A DNA stretch of 64,000 nucleotides. Source: Bacteroidales bacterium (GTDB lineage: Bacteria; Bacteroidota; Bacteroidia; Bacteroidales; UBA3824). This document shows, piece after piece, positions 54,719 to 63,531 of this stretch; position 1 is the stretch's first letter; each line of letters starts with the position of its first letter. The position numbers and the translations under genes were made by a program. The DNA lies in NCBI GenBank assembly GCA_017412115.1, contig JAFPYR010000069.1, positions 1 to 64,000 of the forward strand, read 5' to 3'. A model generated the notes under the pieces. The model ran no database searches. It worked only from the letters and a program-made list of their open reading frames with translations, and had not been told where the DNA came from.

Positions 54719-55810
54719 ATGAAAGAAAAATCTTTAGCAGAAAAACTGACCTTAGAGGGCATCGAACTCTTGAAAAATCTTATCAAGACGCCTTCTGTGT
54801 CAAGAAACGAAGACAAAACGGCAGAATTAATTTTCAATTATCTAAAATCGCACGGTGTAGCTCAAGTAAACCGTCATCTCAACAACGTGTGGGCAGTCAG
54901 CAAAAATTTCGACCAAAACAAGCCCACGATACTTTTCAATTCGCATCATGACACTGTTTTGCCAGCCAAAACATACACACGCGACCCTTTCAGTCCCGAT
55001 GTTGAAAACGGAGTTTTGTACGGTTTGGGCAGCAACGATGCGGGCGGGGCAGCAATTAATCTCCTTTCGACGTTTCTTTATTTTTATAATCAAGAGCAAC
55101 TTCCTTACAATCTGATAGTTGCAATAACGGCTGAAGAAGAAAATTCCGGCGACAACGGCGTTCAAAGCATTTTGGGAAAACTTCCAGAAATAGAATTTGC
55201 GGTTGTAGGCGAGCCGACTTCCATGGAAATTTCGGTTGCTGAAAAAGGCATTTTAGTCCTCGATTGCATTGCAAAAGGTAAAACCGGACACGCAGCCCGC
55301 AACACCGGTATAAACGCGATTTACAAGGCGTTAGAAGATATTAATTGGCTTAAAAACTATAAATTTGAAAAGTCCTCTCCTTGGCTCGGCGACGTTAAAT
55401 GTACCGTTACGGGAATTAATGCCGGAACGCTTCACAACGTAATTCCTGCAGAATGTAGTTTTATGGTTGATATCAGAATCACGGAAAAATATACACATCA
55501 GGAGGTTTTGGACATTATTAAGGCTAACATACCGAACAAAGATACTGAAGTAAAACCCCGTTCTTTCAAATTGAAATCTTCACACATCGACGAAAATCAC
55601 CCACTGATAAAACTTGCTAAGGCTAAAGGTTTCAAACTTTTCGGTTCACCGACGACTTCAGACCGTGCCGTAATGCCTTACGCAAGTCTTAAAATGGGAC
55701 CGGGCGACAGCAACCGTTCGCACACCGCCGATGAATACATTTTGCTTTCAGAGATAAGCGAAGGCATCGAAAAAACAATCAATCTTTTTGAAGATTTTTT
55801 TGCAAAATAA
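54719..55810 (+). CDS. M20 N-acyl amino acid deacetylase, probable N-acetylcitrulline deacetylase (ArgE-like)
   Basis: 363 residues. M20A metallopeptidase motifs: SHHDTVLP (H-x-D), LGSNDAGGAAI, the catalytic Glu pair in TAEEENSGDNG, VGEPTSMEI and the C-terminal SHTADEYI His. Bacteroidetes usually make arginine through acetylated citrulline, and this length and sequence fit the deacetylase in that route. A general ArgE or DapE role cannot be excluded. The gene has a -7 box and a terminator. Confidence 0.8.
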   Translation: MKEKSLAEKLTLEGIELLKNLIKTPSVSRNEDKTAELIFNYLKSHGVAQVNRHLNNVWAVSKNFDQNKPTILFNSHHDTVLPAKTYTRDPFSPDVENGVLYGLGSNDAGGAAINLLSTFLYFYNQEQLPYNLIVAITAEEENSGDNGVQSILGKLPEIEFAVVGEPTSMEISVAEKGILVLDCIAKGKTGHAARNTGINAIYKALEDINWLKNYKFEKSSPWLGDVKCTVTGINAGTLHNVIPAECSFMVDIRITEKYTHQEVLDIIKANIPNKDTEVKPRSFKLKSSHIDENHPLIKLAKAKGFKLFGSPTTSDRAVMPYASLKMGPGDSNRSHTADEYILLSEISEGIEKTINLFEDFFAK

Positions 55811-55826
55811 TTACCTGATAAAAAAC

Positions 55827-55859
55827 AAAAAAGGTTGCTTTTTTTAAGCAACCTTTTTT
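55827..55859. terminator. Bidirectional terminator
   Basis: A 14-bp perfect stem (55827-55840 with 55846-55859) and a 5-base loop with A/T runs on both sides, between convergent genes. Confidence 0.88.
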
Positions 55860-55863
55860 TGTT

Positions 55864-56445
55864 TTAATTGTTCTGTTCTTTCAAAATCATATCGATAACG
55901 ACAGCGGTAGAAAGAACTGCGATACGTTGATTTTCCTCGGTAAGTGAATCGGAAATATTAACGACGTACTTGTCGGAATCGGTGAAGACTTCTTTCAAAA
56001 GTCCGCCCCATTTCTTTGAAACCGTTCCGATTTCCCCTCCGTTAGAATCGGTAATGTGAAAATCCCATGCGAACCAATCTCCCGCAATAGTAGCGATTTT
56101 ATTGCCCTGCATATCGGTAATTTCAAACTTAGGTTTTAACGAAAATTTTTGAGCAATTTTCGCAATCTCTACTCCCTTAGAGTTTTTAACCGTGATTTTC
56201 GCCATGAAAAATGTTATGCCCTTTGTAATCGAAGCGATAACGTTTTTCGATTCATCAAGAATATTTAATTCAAAGGGAAGCATTTTCTTAGAAACAATAA
56301 ATTGTAAAATATTTCTTCCCAATGAAGATTTTTCCTGAATATAACCGATTTCTTTGCCCTCAGCATCAAGCACTTGATACTGATTGTTAAGAACGGTAAA
56401 TTTTTGGTTTACAACCAAAGTGTTTTTTGCAAATAAGTTTTCCAT
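55864..56445 (-). CDS. LURP-one-related/phospholipid-scramblase-like protein
   Basis: 193 residues, no signal peptide. Twelve or so beta strands with the scramblase-like pattern TVLNNQYQVLDAEGKEIGYIQEK, then a hydrophobic stretch ILQFIVSKKMLPFEL, then FEITDMQGNKIATIAGDWFAWDFHITDSNGGEIGTVSKKW. Similar to YxjI/LURP-one folds in which a tubby-like barrel binds lipid. Biological role unknown. It lies 15 bp after the OmpA gene on the same strand, so it is probably the second gene of that operon. Confidence 0.75.
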   Translation of the reverse strand: MENLFAKNTLVVNQKFTVLNNQYQVLDAEGKEIGYIQEKSSLGRNILQFIVSKKMLPFELNILDESKNVIASITKGITFFMAKITVKNSKGVEIAKIAQKFSLKPKFEITDMQGNKIATIAGDWFAWDFHITDSNGGEIGTVSKKWGGLLKEVFTDSDKYVVNISDSLTEENQRIAVLSTAVVIDMILKEQNN

Positions 56446-56460
56446 TTGTGTTTTAAATCG

Positions 56461-58098
56461 TTATTGTGTTATTATTATTTCTATACGACGGTTTTTAGCT
56501 CTGTTAGCCTCGGAAGTATTCGGAACCAAAGGTTTTCTCAAACCCATTGATTCACAAACAATTCTATCAGGACTAACACCTCGTTTTACAAGTAAATCTT
56601 TAGCCGATTCGGCACGTTTCAAGCCCAAAGCATCATTTTGTTCTGCCGTACCGATGTCGCAAGTATGACCCACGATTTTAATCTTAGCCTCAGGATATTC
56701 CTTTGCAATCTCGGCAATATCGTCAAACATCTTATTGTATGCGAGTTTTGTCTTAATGTCCGCTCTGTTGAAGTCGAAATTAACGGCAACAAATGTCCGC
56801 TCCTTGAACTCTTCCTTCGGTTCGTCTTCAACCTTAGGCTCATCGTCCTCTTTCTTAGGCTCGTCCTCAACCTTAGGCTGTTCATCCTCTTTCTTAGGCT
56901 CGTCCTCAACCTTAGGCTCATCGTCCTCTTTCTTAGGCTCGTCCTCAACCTTAGGCTGCTCTTCCTCTTTCTTAGGCTCGTCCTCAACCTTAGGCTCATC
57001 GTTTTTCTTCGGATTCTCCTCACGTTTTGGAACCAAACTGCCGTCATCATCATCGTCATCGTCAATAATAATAGGCGGAACTTTATCCGTAGAATCAATC
57101 TCAGGTTTGTTATCAGGTTTGTCCTTTTCGTCCTTTCCTGGCTTATTCTTTTTGTCTTTCTTCTCTTTCTCGGTTTTTTCTTTCTTCGGCTTCTCTTCAC
57201 CCGGAATTTTGTTCTTCGGCGAGCTGACAAGACGGTATCTCAAACCCGCCATCAAACCCACTGAAAACGGATGAATTTTATCAACAACATTAGATGCCAA
57301 AACACCGTTGTAAATAGAATTTTGATAAGCATCAGGCGACATACAATCCGGGTCGAATTGATAATTATTGTATGTATCTTTCTGATTATTAAAGCCATAA
57401 GTCGAATAGAATCCTAAATTCAAATCCAATCTCGGATTCAAGACATACATCAAGTCAAACTCCAAAAAAGCACCAAACGAGGGCTTATAATTGTAATGAC
57501 CCGAAAAATCGTAATCCTTATAAAAATAATGCTGCGGCATATCAAAAAGTTCAAGACGGTATTGCTCATAATAACCTCTGGTCTCAATATAATTTGCCCT
57601 TGTTTTGAACTTATCAAATGCGACAAACTGTGTTAAAGCACCTACGCCGCCGCCGATTTTCAATTTTTTCTCTAATTTATGATGATAATACACACCGATA
57701 GGAATACCTACCATGGTCTGTCTTTGTCTTTCTTTCAAATAATAGTAATATGTTCTGTGCTCATAAACTTCGTTATCAGTATCAATAGCACCTTCAATTG
57801 CGTTTGTATAATTGAATTCACCGTTAGAACCGTATGATCTGAAGTTCAAATCGATACCGAAACCGAAACCGTTTTCCAAAAAATAACGATAACCCACTCT
57901 GAAAAGCCCTCCGAAACCGGGAGTTTTACGCCCGTAACCATCAAGAGAGTAATTCATAGTATGCAAACCGCCGCCTAAATCGCAAAGTACATAACTTCCC
58001 GGACGGCAAATATTCAGAGTATCTTTTTTCTTGCGTTGTGCGCTTGCCGAGGCAAAGACAAACAAAGCCAAGAAAAACAATAATAATACTTTTTTCAT
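56461..58098 (-). CDS. OmpA-family outer-membrane protein with acidic Pro/Lys/Glu repeat
   Basis: 545 residues. Signal peptide ends ASAQ. A beta-barrel domain (about 30-285) is followed by a Lys-rich linker, DDDDDDD, and five 13-residue units P-K-V-E-D-E-P-K-K-E-x-x-x (about 369-433). The last 100 residues are an OmpA-like peptidoglycan-binding domain (FNRADIK, VGHTCDIGTAEQND, LGLKRAESAKDLLV, NRAKNRRIEIIIT). It links the outer membrane to the wall; the spacer would be extended and flexible. The repeat suggests length variation between strains. Confidence 0.88.
   Translation of the reverse strand: MKKVLLLFFLALFVFASASAQRKKKDTLNICRPGSYVLCDLGGGLHTMNYSLDGYGRKTPGFGGLFRVGYRYFLENGFGFGIDLNFRSYGSNGEFNYTNAIEGAIDTDNEVYEHRTYYYYLKERQRQTMVGIPIGVYYHHKLEKKLKIGGGVGALTQFVAFDKFKTRANYIETRGYYEQYRLELFDMPQHYFYKDYDFSGHYNYKPSFGAFLEFDLMYVLNPRLDLNLGFYSTYGFNNQKDTYNNYQFDPDCMSPDAYQNSIYNGVLASNVVDKIHPFSVGLMAGLRYRLVSSPKNKIPGEEKPKKEKTEKEKKDKKNKPGKDEKDKPDNKPEIDSTDKVPPIIIDDDDDDDGSLVPKREENPKKNDEPKVEDEPKKEEEQPKVEDEPKKEDDEPKVEDEPKKEDEQPKVEDEPKKEDDEPKVEDEPKEEFKERTFVAVNFDFNRADIKTKLAYNKMFDDIAEIAKEYPEAKIKIVGHTCDIGTAEQNDALGLKRAESAKDLLVKRGVSPDRIVCESMGLRKPLVPNTSEANRAKNRRIEIIITQ
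56800..56994 (-). repeat. Five 39-bp tandem repeats inside the OmpA gene
   Basis: Exactly 5 x 39 bp, in frame (13 residues each). The third and fourth residues from each unit end alternate (EEEQ, EDDE, EDEQ, EDDE), giving a 78-bp higher-order period; the last unit has diverged (KEEFKE). Confidence 0.9.
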
Positions 58099-58103
58099 AA
58101 TCT

Positions 58104-61100
58104 CTAATTTCTGACAATTAACTTAAAAGTAAGCCTAACATTACCAAGAAAAACAACTCCCGTGTAATTTCCTTTGGGAAGATTAAGATAATTTATGTCA
58201 ATTGCATTTGTAATTTTATCAACTAAAGTACCCAAAGAATTGTACACATATATTACAGGCTTCAAGGCCTCTAAGTTTGGCACCCCGACAAGTTCCACGG
58301 TAACCGACTCCATAACCCGAGCAGGATTTGGATAAACATTCACTATGGAAGTTGCTTTAGACTTTGAAATTTCAGAGCGCTTATCATAAAAGACAGGGCA
58401 AACCCAAACTTTTTTTCCGTCAATCATCGTAATTTCAGCACTATAGCTTCCATAAAGACACGGCAAATCATTGAAAAATTGTTTGGTTTCACCTTCCAAA
58501 ATTTCACCGTTCTTATACCATTGGTAATTATAGAATTGCCCTTCATAATTATTAATCGCCACGACGTCGTTGAATTTAGAAAGCATAACGCTTCCAGAAT
58601 AATTCAAAACGAATTTAAATTTTCCGCTCTTGGATTTTCCGTACGCATCGTACAAGGTGATTTCACATTCAAACTCGTTGGCCGAAACACCCTCGGGCAC
58701 AGGGAATTGAACAGACATCGGTCCAAAAACATCGGGCAGTTTTTCTTCTACAATATCCGTAAAACCAATATCCTTTGCCTGCTCAGGAAACAAAATCGAA
58801 TATGTCAATGGCATACCGCTGATAACGTCAAAGGTTACAGTAACTAATTCATTTTCACAATATCCGTTTGCCGTAACACCCAAAGATATAAAATCGATAT
58901 CGGGTGTAGTAATTACACCATCGGTATAAACAATATTATCAGGCGGATAATATTTACTCTGCCAATCACCGCCGTAAGTTTCAAAGACTACGGTTATAGT
59001 TTTGCCCGAGGCAATATCAGGCGAGTCGTATGTCTGAGTTTGAGTTCTCACAAACACATCATCATCACCGACACGATTTATAAAAGTACTATTTGAACCG
59101 GTCAATTTTACAGAAGAGGTTCCGTCATAATATTTCACATGAGAAATTTCCGGTTCGGAGGGAATAAGTTTCAACTTATCCACATAGATTTTTATCTCCT
59201 CGCTCTTAACAAGGATACCGAACTGTGTGAGACGAACCGTAACAAGTCTTGGATCAGTACTCGGAGTCAACATATCCCCCGTCTTATTGATATCACTTAT
59301 CCAATACTCGATAGCTTGATTTTTGTCAAGAGGATTTATAACTTGTATATCTTCACCCAAGACTGAATTTCCGTAGACTAATTGATAGACTCCCTGTTCG
59401 TCGGGTTGTATATTGTATTTAAACTCGAATATCGTAATTTTAGAATCAGCATAAAGCGTTATGCTCTTCGCTCCATTTTCATCTAACTGATAATTATTAA
59501 CGTTAGAACCGGTGATTTTGTATCCGACAGGAATATTTTTATAAAGTTGAGCCTCAGCTGAAGGATATTCCGGCGTTGAAGTACGACTAAGTACTACAGT
59601 TTCACCCTCAAGAACACCAGACAATATAGGATCCGCTATTTGTTCTTTCAATATTGTTGTTGTTCCGTCATAAACTTTATCTGCAATTACTAAATCACTT
59701 AAAGTCAATGTTTTAGGAGTAACTTTAACATGATGTTGTGTTTCAGCTAAATTTCCTTGAGCCTGTGCAAAATTTTTAGCCTCAGCACCGGTAAATTCTA
59801 CTTCCACCTTTATATCATATTCTCCAACACCAATCATCTCATTACCTTGCCACCAAGCAGAAGGATCATTCGTACGATAGCTAAATACGTAATTCTCGAG
59901 CTGATATTCTGTATTCTGTATGATAACCGGTTCAAGGGTTGCACAAATATCTTTGTTTACAACAGACTCACCATACTCTTTCACATAATCCTGAAACTTA
60001 ACTTTAACAGGACACTTTGTTATTATTCCGTCATAATACTTAACACCATTTTCAAAAATTGCCTTATCAGTAACTATTTGATAATTAGCCATGAGTTCAT
60101 CATCGGCAGTGCACTCTGCTTTTATCAACATCACATAACTACTACCTGCATCAGAAACTTCTTCATCATTTTGATAATAATTACCATAAGTGCTAATAGA
60201 AATTTTGCTCTCGTCCTTAGGCAAAATTCCATTAAAGCTAACACCTTCTTCGATTATAACATCAGATGTTCCGTCATAAGGTTTAGAATTTTTTAATGTA
60301 GGCTCTTTTATCGTAATATTTCTCGGAGTAACTGACAAAGCCATTTCAGACGGAGTTACTTTAACACCAGAAAAAACATTACTTTTATCAACAACTTCAC
60401 ATTTCAAAGAATAATTTCCTACGTATGGAATATTATCTTCACCGTTTATATCAATTTTTTTATATTCCGTTTCGCCATCCTTCTTAATATAATATGTACA
60501 CTCCAAATCAGCATCCGTTTCTGAAATATCTATACGTGGTTTACACTTAATTCCACCATCCACGCCAATTACTACATCACCATACATTCCTGAATTTCCC
60601 GAAGGATACCACATATTCAACACATTTGGAACCCTAAAATTCAATTCGCTCTCTATCGTTTCAAAATTTCGGTTAGTAGGTGTACAAACAACGTTCAATG
60701 TATAGGAACCAACCTCCAAAACCTTATTAGTAATATCCACAGAATTTCCATTACAAGTATAACTATAAGTATAGTCATTATCAAAATTATTGTTAGATAC
60801 GATTGTAGCACCGAGAGCACTTTCAATTGTCATGCCGTATGCAGAAAGTTCATAAGGACTATTACCACTTTGAGTAATTTTAGCATTCGTTATCTTATCT
60901 GTCCAAGTTACAGATTCTTGTATCGGATTAATCTTACCACCATTATCAACAATAGTCAATTCAGAAGTTCCATTTCCGGTTACTTGCAAATCAGGATCGG
61001 TAGTTGCATAATTCAAAATGTAATTTTTTTCATCTACTGTATTTCCGAGTTCAACAGAAATAGTTATAGGATTATTTTCAACATTACCATTAGCATCGCG

Positions 61101-62003
61101 CAAAACTTTTGCATCAGAATACTGATATGATGCAGTTGGTATAATATTTTCATCACCGAGAGCTAAACCCGATAAATCAACATAATTCGTATTCTCTGCA
61201 CCTTTTACTGTTGCATCATTGTTATAGACCTTTTCTTTTTCATAATTAGCCAATATAGGAGATACTTTTTTTTGCGTAATCTTACCAACTTTATATGTTA
61301 CTGTTTTATTGACATCAAGACAACCATAATTATTTTTATCAGTACCTTCAACTAAGAAATCTCCATATTCAACTTCCACTTCTTTTTCACTACTGATTGT
61401 TCCGTCAGTATTAAACTCAACATCTTTGGTTTTATATTTTATATTTTTGATTTCGATATAAACTTCATCGCCATTAACAACTGCCGTTTTATTTGCATCA
61501 ATAGTTCCGTTAACATCAGTACAATAACTAAAATTAACTTTTTTATATTTCTTACCATCTTCAGTTATTTTATCATAGGACAAAACGACATCCGTATTTC
61601 CGTCATATTCTTTTTCGATTGTAAAACCGGGGGCTGTAGGATTAACTTTTATAAGGCGGGGAGAGAGAGTAATTCCAAAATTAAAAGAGATAGAACTGCC
61701 ATTATTGGTCTTTCCTGCCACACTATAACCATTTCCTCCTAATTTTATATGTGTACTAGTAATAAGAGTTTGACCTTTTGAAACACCAGTAAGTTCTTCT
61801 CGTGTATTATCAGGATATGTAATAGTAACCGCCCCTGCATACAAAGCTGTGAGAATTAAATCGTCAGAAAGCGTATTTCCATATACAACGCTATAAGGAG
61901 ATTGAGTTCCTCCTAACTTTGATTCTATAGAAACTTGTCCCCACCCTTTCAGACTAAGAACAAAAGAGAGAATTATGGTAAATAAAATATATTTCGTTTT
62001 CAT
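58104..62003 (-). CDS. Large surface protein with YDG/MBG repeats and T9SS type A C-terminal domain
   Basis: 1299 residues from the ATG at 62003 (signal peptide MKTKYILFTIILSFVL ... WGQ); the open frame extends upstream into the GSCFA gene. At least five repeats contain the MBG/YDG signature (EKEYDGNTDVVL, EKVYNNDATV, SKPYDGTSDVII, DKVYDGTTTI, VKYYDGTSSVKL), each followed by beta strands ending in DG-x-I. The C-terminal 75 residues (VYPNPARVMESVTVELVG ... LPKGNYTGVVFLGN ... LIVRN) are a type A T9SS sorting signal. It is thus secreted by T9SS and attached to the surface. It could be an adhesin; the ligand is unknown. Confidence 0.88.
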   Translation of the reverse strand: MKTKYILFTIILSFVLSLKGWGQVSIESKLGGTQSPYSVVYGNTLSDDLILTALYAGAVTITYPDNTREELTGVSKGQTLITSTHIKLGGNGYSVAGKTNNGSSISFNFGITLSPRLIKVNPTAPGFTIEKEYDGNTDVVLSYDKITEDGKKYKKVNFSYCTDVNGTIDANKTAVVNGDEVYIEIKNIKYKTKDVEFNTDGTISSEKEVEVEYGDFLVEGTDKNNYGCLDVNKTVTYKVGKITQKKVSPILANYEKEKVYNNDATVKGAENTNYVDLSGLALGDENIIPTASYQYSDAKVLRDANGNVENNPITISVELGNTVDEKNYILNYATTDPDLQVTGNGTSELTIVDNGGKINPIQESVTWTDKITNAKITQSGNSPYELSAYGMTIESALGATIVSNNNFDNDYTYSYTCNGNSVDITNKVLEVGSYTLNVVCTPTNRNFETIESELNFRVPNVLNMWYPSGNSGMYGDVVIGVDGGIKCKPRIDISETDADLECTYYIKKDGETEYKKIDINGEDNIPYVGNYSLKCEVVDKSNVFSGVKVTPSEMALSVTPRNITIKEPTLKNSKPYDGTSDVIIEEGVSFNGILPKDESKISISTYGNYYQNDEEVSDAGSSYVMLIKAECTADDELMANYQIVTDKAIFENGVKYYDGIITKCPVKVKFQDYVKEYGESVVNKDICATLEPVIIQNTEYQLENYVFSYRTNDPSAWWQGNEMIGVGEYDIKVEVEFTGAEAKNFAQAQGNLAETQHHVKVTPKTLTLSDLVIADKVYDGTTTILKEQIADPILSGVLEGETVVLSRTSTPEYPSAEAQLYKNIPVGYKITGSNVNNYQLDENGAKSITLYADSKITIFEFKYNIQPDEQGVYQLVYGNSVLGEDIQVINPLDKNQAIEYWISDINKTGDMLTPSTDPRLVTVRLTQFGILVKSEEIKIYVDKLKLIPSEPEISHVKYYDGTSSVKLTGSNSTFINRVGDDDVFVRTQTQTYDSPDIASGKTITVVFETYGGDWQSKYYPPDNIVYTDGVITTPDIDFISLGVTANGYCENELVTVTFDVISGMPLTYSILFPEQAKDIGFTDIVEEKLPDVFGPMSVQFPVPEGVSANEFECEITLYDAYGKSKSGKFKFVLNYSGSVMLSKFNDVVAINNYEGQFYNYQWYKNGEILEGETKQFFNDLPCLYGSYSAEITMIDGKKVWVCPVFYDKRSEISKSKATSIVNVYPNPARVMESVTVELVGVPNLEALKPVIYVYNSLGTLVDKITNAIDINYLNLPKGNYTGVVFLGNVRLTFKLIVRN

Positions 62004-62026
62004 ACTTTTTCTACTTTTTGGTTGAA

Positions 62027-62057
62027 CAAAGTTAATACTTTCATTTTGAATTTTCAA
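62027..62057 (-). promoter_or_regulatory. Promoter of the YDG/T9SS protein gene
   Basis: On the minus strand TTG (62057-62055), exactly 20 bp, then TAACTTTG (62034-62027). It overlaps the end of the GSCFA gene and supports the ATG at 62003. Confidence 0.75.
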
Positions 62058-63040
62058 CAAAATTCCAAAAAATATTTTTTTTCTTTTTCGAGGTTAAGAC
62101 CCTGAATTTCAGACTCTAAACTCTCCGCTAAAAAAATATTTTTCTCACAAAAGTTTTTTGAGCCAATAGAAAACGGATTTTCTATCTTGTGATTGACCGA
62201 TTTCATGAACTTTTCAACACGTTCAATTTGTAAAGATACTTTGTCAGAAAAATAAGTTTGCTTTATTTTTTGCCAAATATACTCTCTGGCAACTTCCGAC
62301 AAATGAATCATATCTTTTTCATAAAAACGGTAATCCCGAAGTTCGTCAATTACTATCTCAAAAGAGGGAAAATATTCAACAAACTCATAATTTTCCACAG
62401 CAAAAACTGTACCCAACTGCAACGTAGATTTCGACAAATTATTGTTGTGCGCACCGTCCCGAAAATGCCGCAAAGGACTCACCGTAAAAACTATCCGCGC
62501 CTTGGAATTAACTTTATGAATTGTTTCAACTATTTCATTAACAGCATCTTGCACCTCGTTCACTGTTATCAACCTTCTAAAAAAAACATTCGGATTCTGT
62601 TTATGACAATTAGCAACGGGCATAGAATTTTCTTTAAGAAAATACACAAAGGCAGAGCCAAGGGTTATAAAAAAAACGTCCGCTTCCCTGAAAAAAACGT
62701 ATGCCTTTTCAAAACTCTCATTCACTTGATTTACTGCCCTTAACAAATCTCCATGAGAAAACCTTCCGTGAAAATCATAACAATTATAAAGCTCTCCACT
62801 ATAAAAAAAATCATTTTCCCCGTAACGTTTTCCACTCAAAACATTTTTTACCATCGCTCTAATTGACAGCGGATTATAAAGAATGCCGGAAGGATTTTTC
62901 AAAACTTGAAATTTAGCATTTTCAAAATACGCGCTAATATCTTCCGCAAAACACGAACCGATAAATACAATTTTTGAATTGTAATCGATTTTGATTTCTG
63001 ATTTTCCGATTTCAACCTCTGTAAAAAAATTCATAATCAC
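62054..63040 (-). CDS. GSCFA-domain protein
   Basis: 328 residues (or 326 from the second ATG at 63034). The family-naming GSCFA motif occurs at VFIGSCFAEDIS, followed by NPSGILYNPLSI and later HLSEVAREYIWQKI. GSCFA proteins resemble SGNH hydrolases and are common in Bacteroidetes; a Ser in GSCFA could act as the nucleophile. Role unknown, and no signal peptide is visible. It overlaps the previous gene by ATGA, so the two are translationally coupled. Confidence 0.85.
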   Translation of the reverse strand: MIMNFFTEVEIGKSEIKIDYNSKIVFIGSCFAEDISAYFENAKFQVLKNPSGILYNPLSIRAMVKNVLSGKRYGENDFFYSGELYNCYDFHGRFSHGDLLRAVNQVNESFEKAYVFFREADVFFITLGSAFVYFLKENSMPVANCHKQNPNVFFRRLITVNEVQDAVNEIVETIHKVNSKARIVFTVSPLRHFRDGAHNNNLSKSTLQLGTVFAVENYEFVEYFPSFEIVIDELRDYRFYEKDMIHLSEVAREYIWQKIKQTYFSDKVSLQIERVEKFMKSVNHKIENPFSIGSKNFCEKNIFLAESLESEIQGLNLEKEKKYFLEFC

Positions 63041-63483
63041 AAACCACTTATTCCGAAAGTATTTTCTAAATATTGCGACAAAGTATTGTAATCCATAAGA
63101 TTACCGTTGCATTTAATGATTTCAAACTGACGTTTAGGCGGAAAAATCCCGATTTGCGGCAATTTTTCTCCATGAGTGATAGTTAAAATTTCTGCCAAAA
63201 CAGCATTTTCTGAAACATTCACCGCATAAAAATTCATATACGAAGAATATTTTGCTGCCACTTCATTAAAAATTTTTGCCTGTTTTTCGCAATTTACAAC
63301 ATAATCGTCATAAAAAAGACAAATATGCGGCTTCTCTCCTATCACTTTAAAATCTTTCGTTACGGTGTCAATACTGCAAATATTTTCATAAAAATACTCA
63401 GTATCAACAACTTGAACAAAATTATTAAAACTGATAGAACATGAAACACAAAACAAAATTATTAACGAAAATACTATCCTCAT
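63037..63483 (-). CDS. Thioredoxin-fold-like lipoprotein without CxxC
   Basis: 148 residues. Lipobox CVSC. The central part resembles a thioredoxin fold: HICLFYDDYVVNCEKQAKIFNEVAAKY, MNFYAVNVSENAVLAEILTITHGEKLPQIGIFPPK, with the cis-Pro region LPQIG. The usual CxxC is DYVVNC, with only the second Cys kept, so redox activity is doubtful. It is coupled to the GSCFA gene by ATGA. Confidence 0.6.
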   Translation of the reverse strand: MRIVFSLIILFCVSCSISFNNFVQVVDTEYFYENICSIDTVTKDFKVIGEKPHICLFYDDYVVNCEKQAKIFNEVAAKYSSYMNFYAVNVSENAVLAEILTITHGEKLPQIGIFPPKRQFEIIKCNGNLMDYNTLSQYLENTFGISGL

Positions 63484-63502
63484 TGTTTTTTTTCTTAAAA
63501 AA

Positions 63503-63524
63503 AAACGGGGGTCTCCCCCCGTTT
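63503..63524 (-). terminator. Terminator of the GH51 gene
   Basis: AAACGGGGG and CCCCCGTTT (9-bp stem, 4-base loop), followed by a T run on the minus strand; 8 bp after the stop codon. Confidence 0.88.
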
Positions 63525-63531
63525 GAAATTA

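Noticed and set aside
56638-57274. Open frames antisense to the OmpA repeat
   Set aside because: Low-complexity Leu/Ser products caused by the codon bias of the acidic repeat on the other strand.
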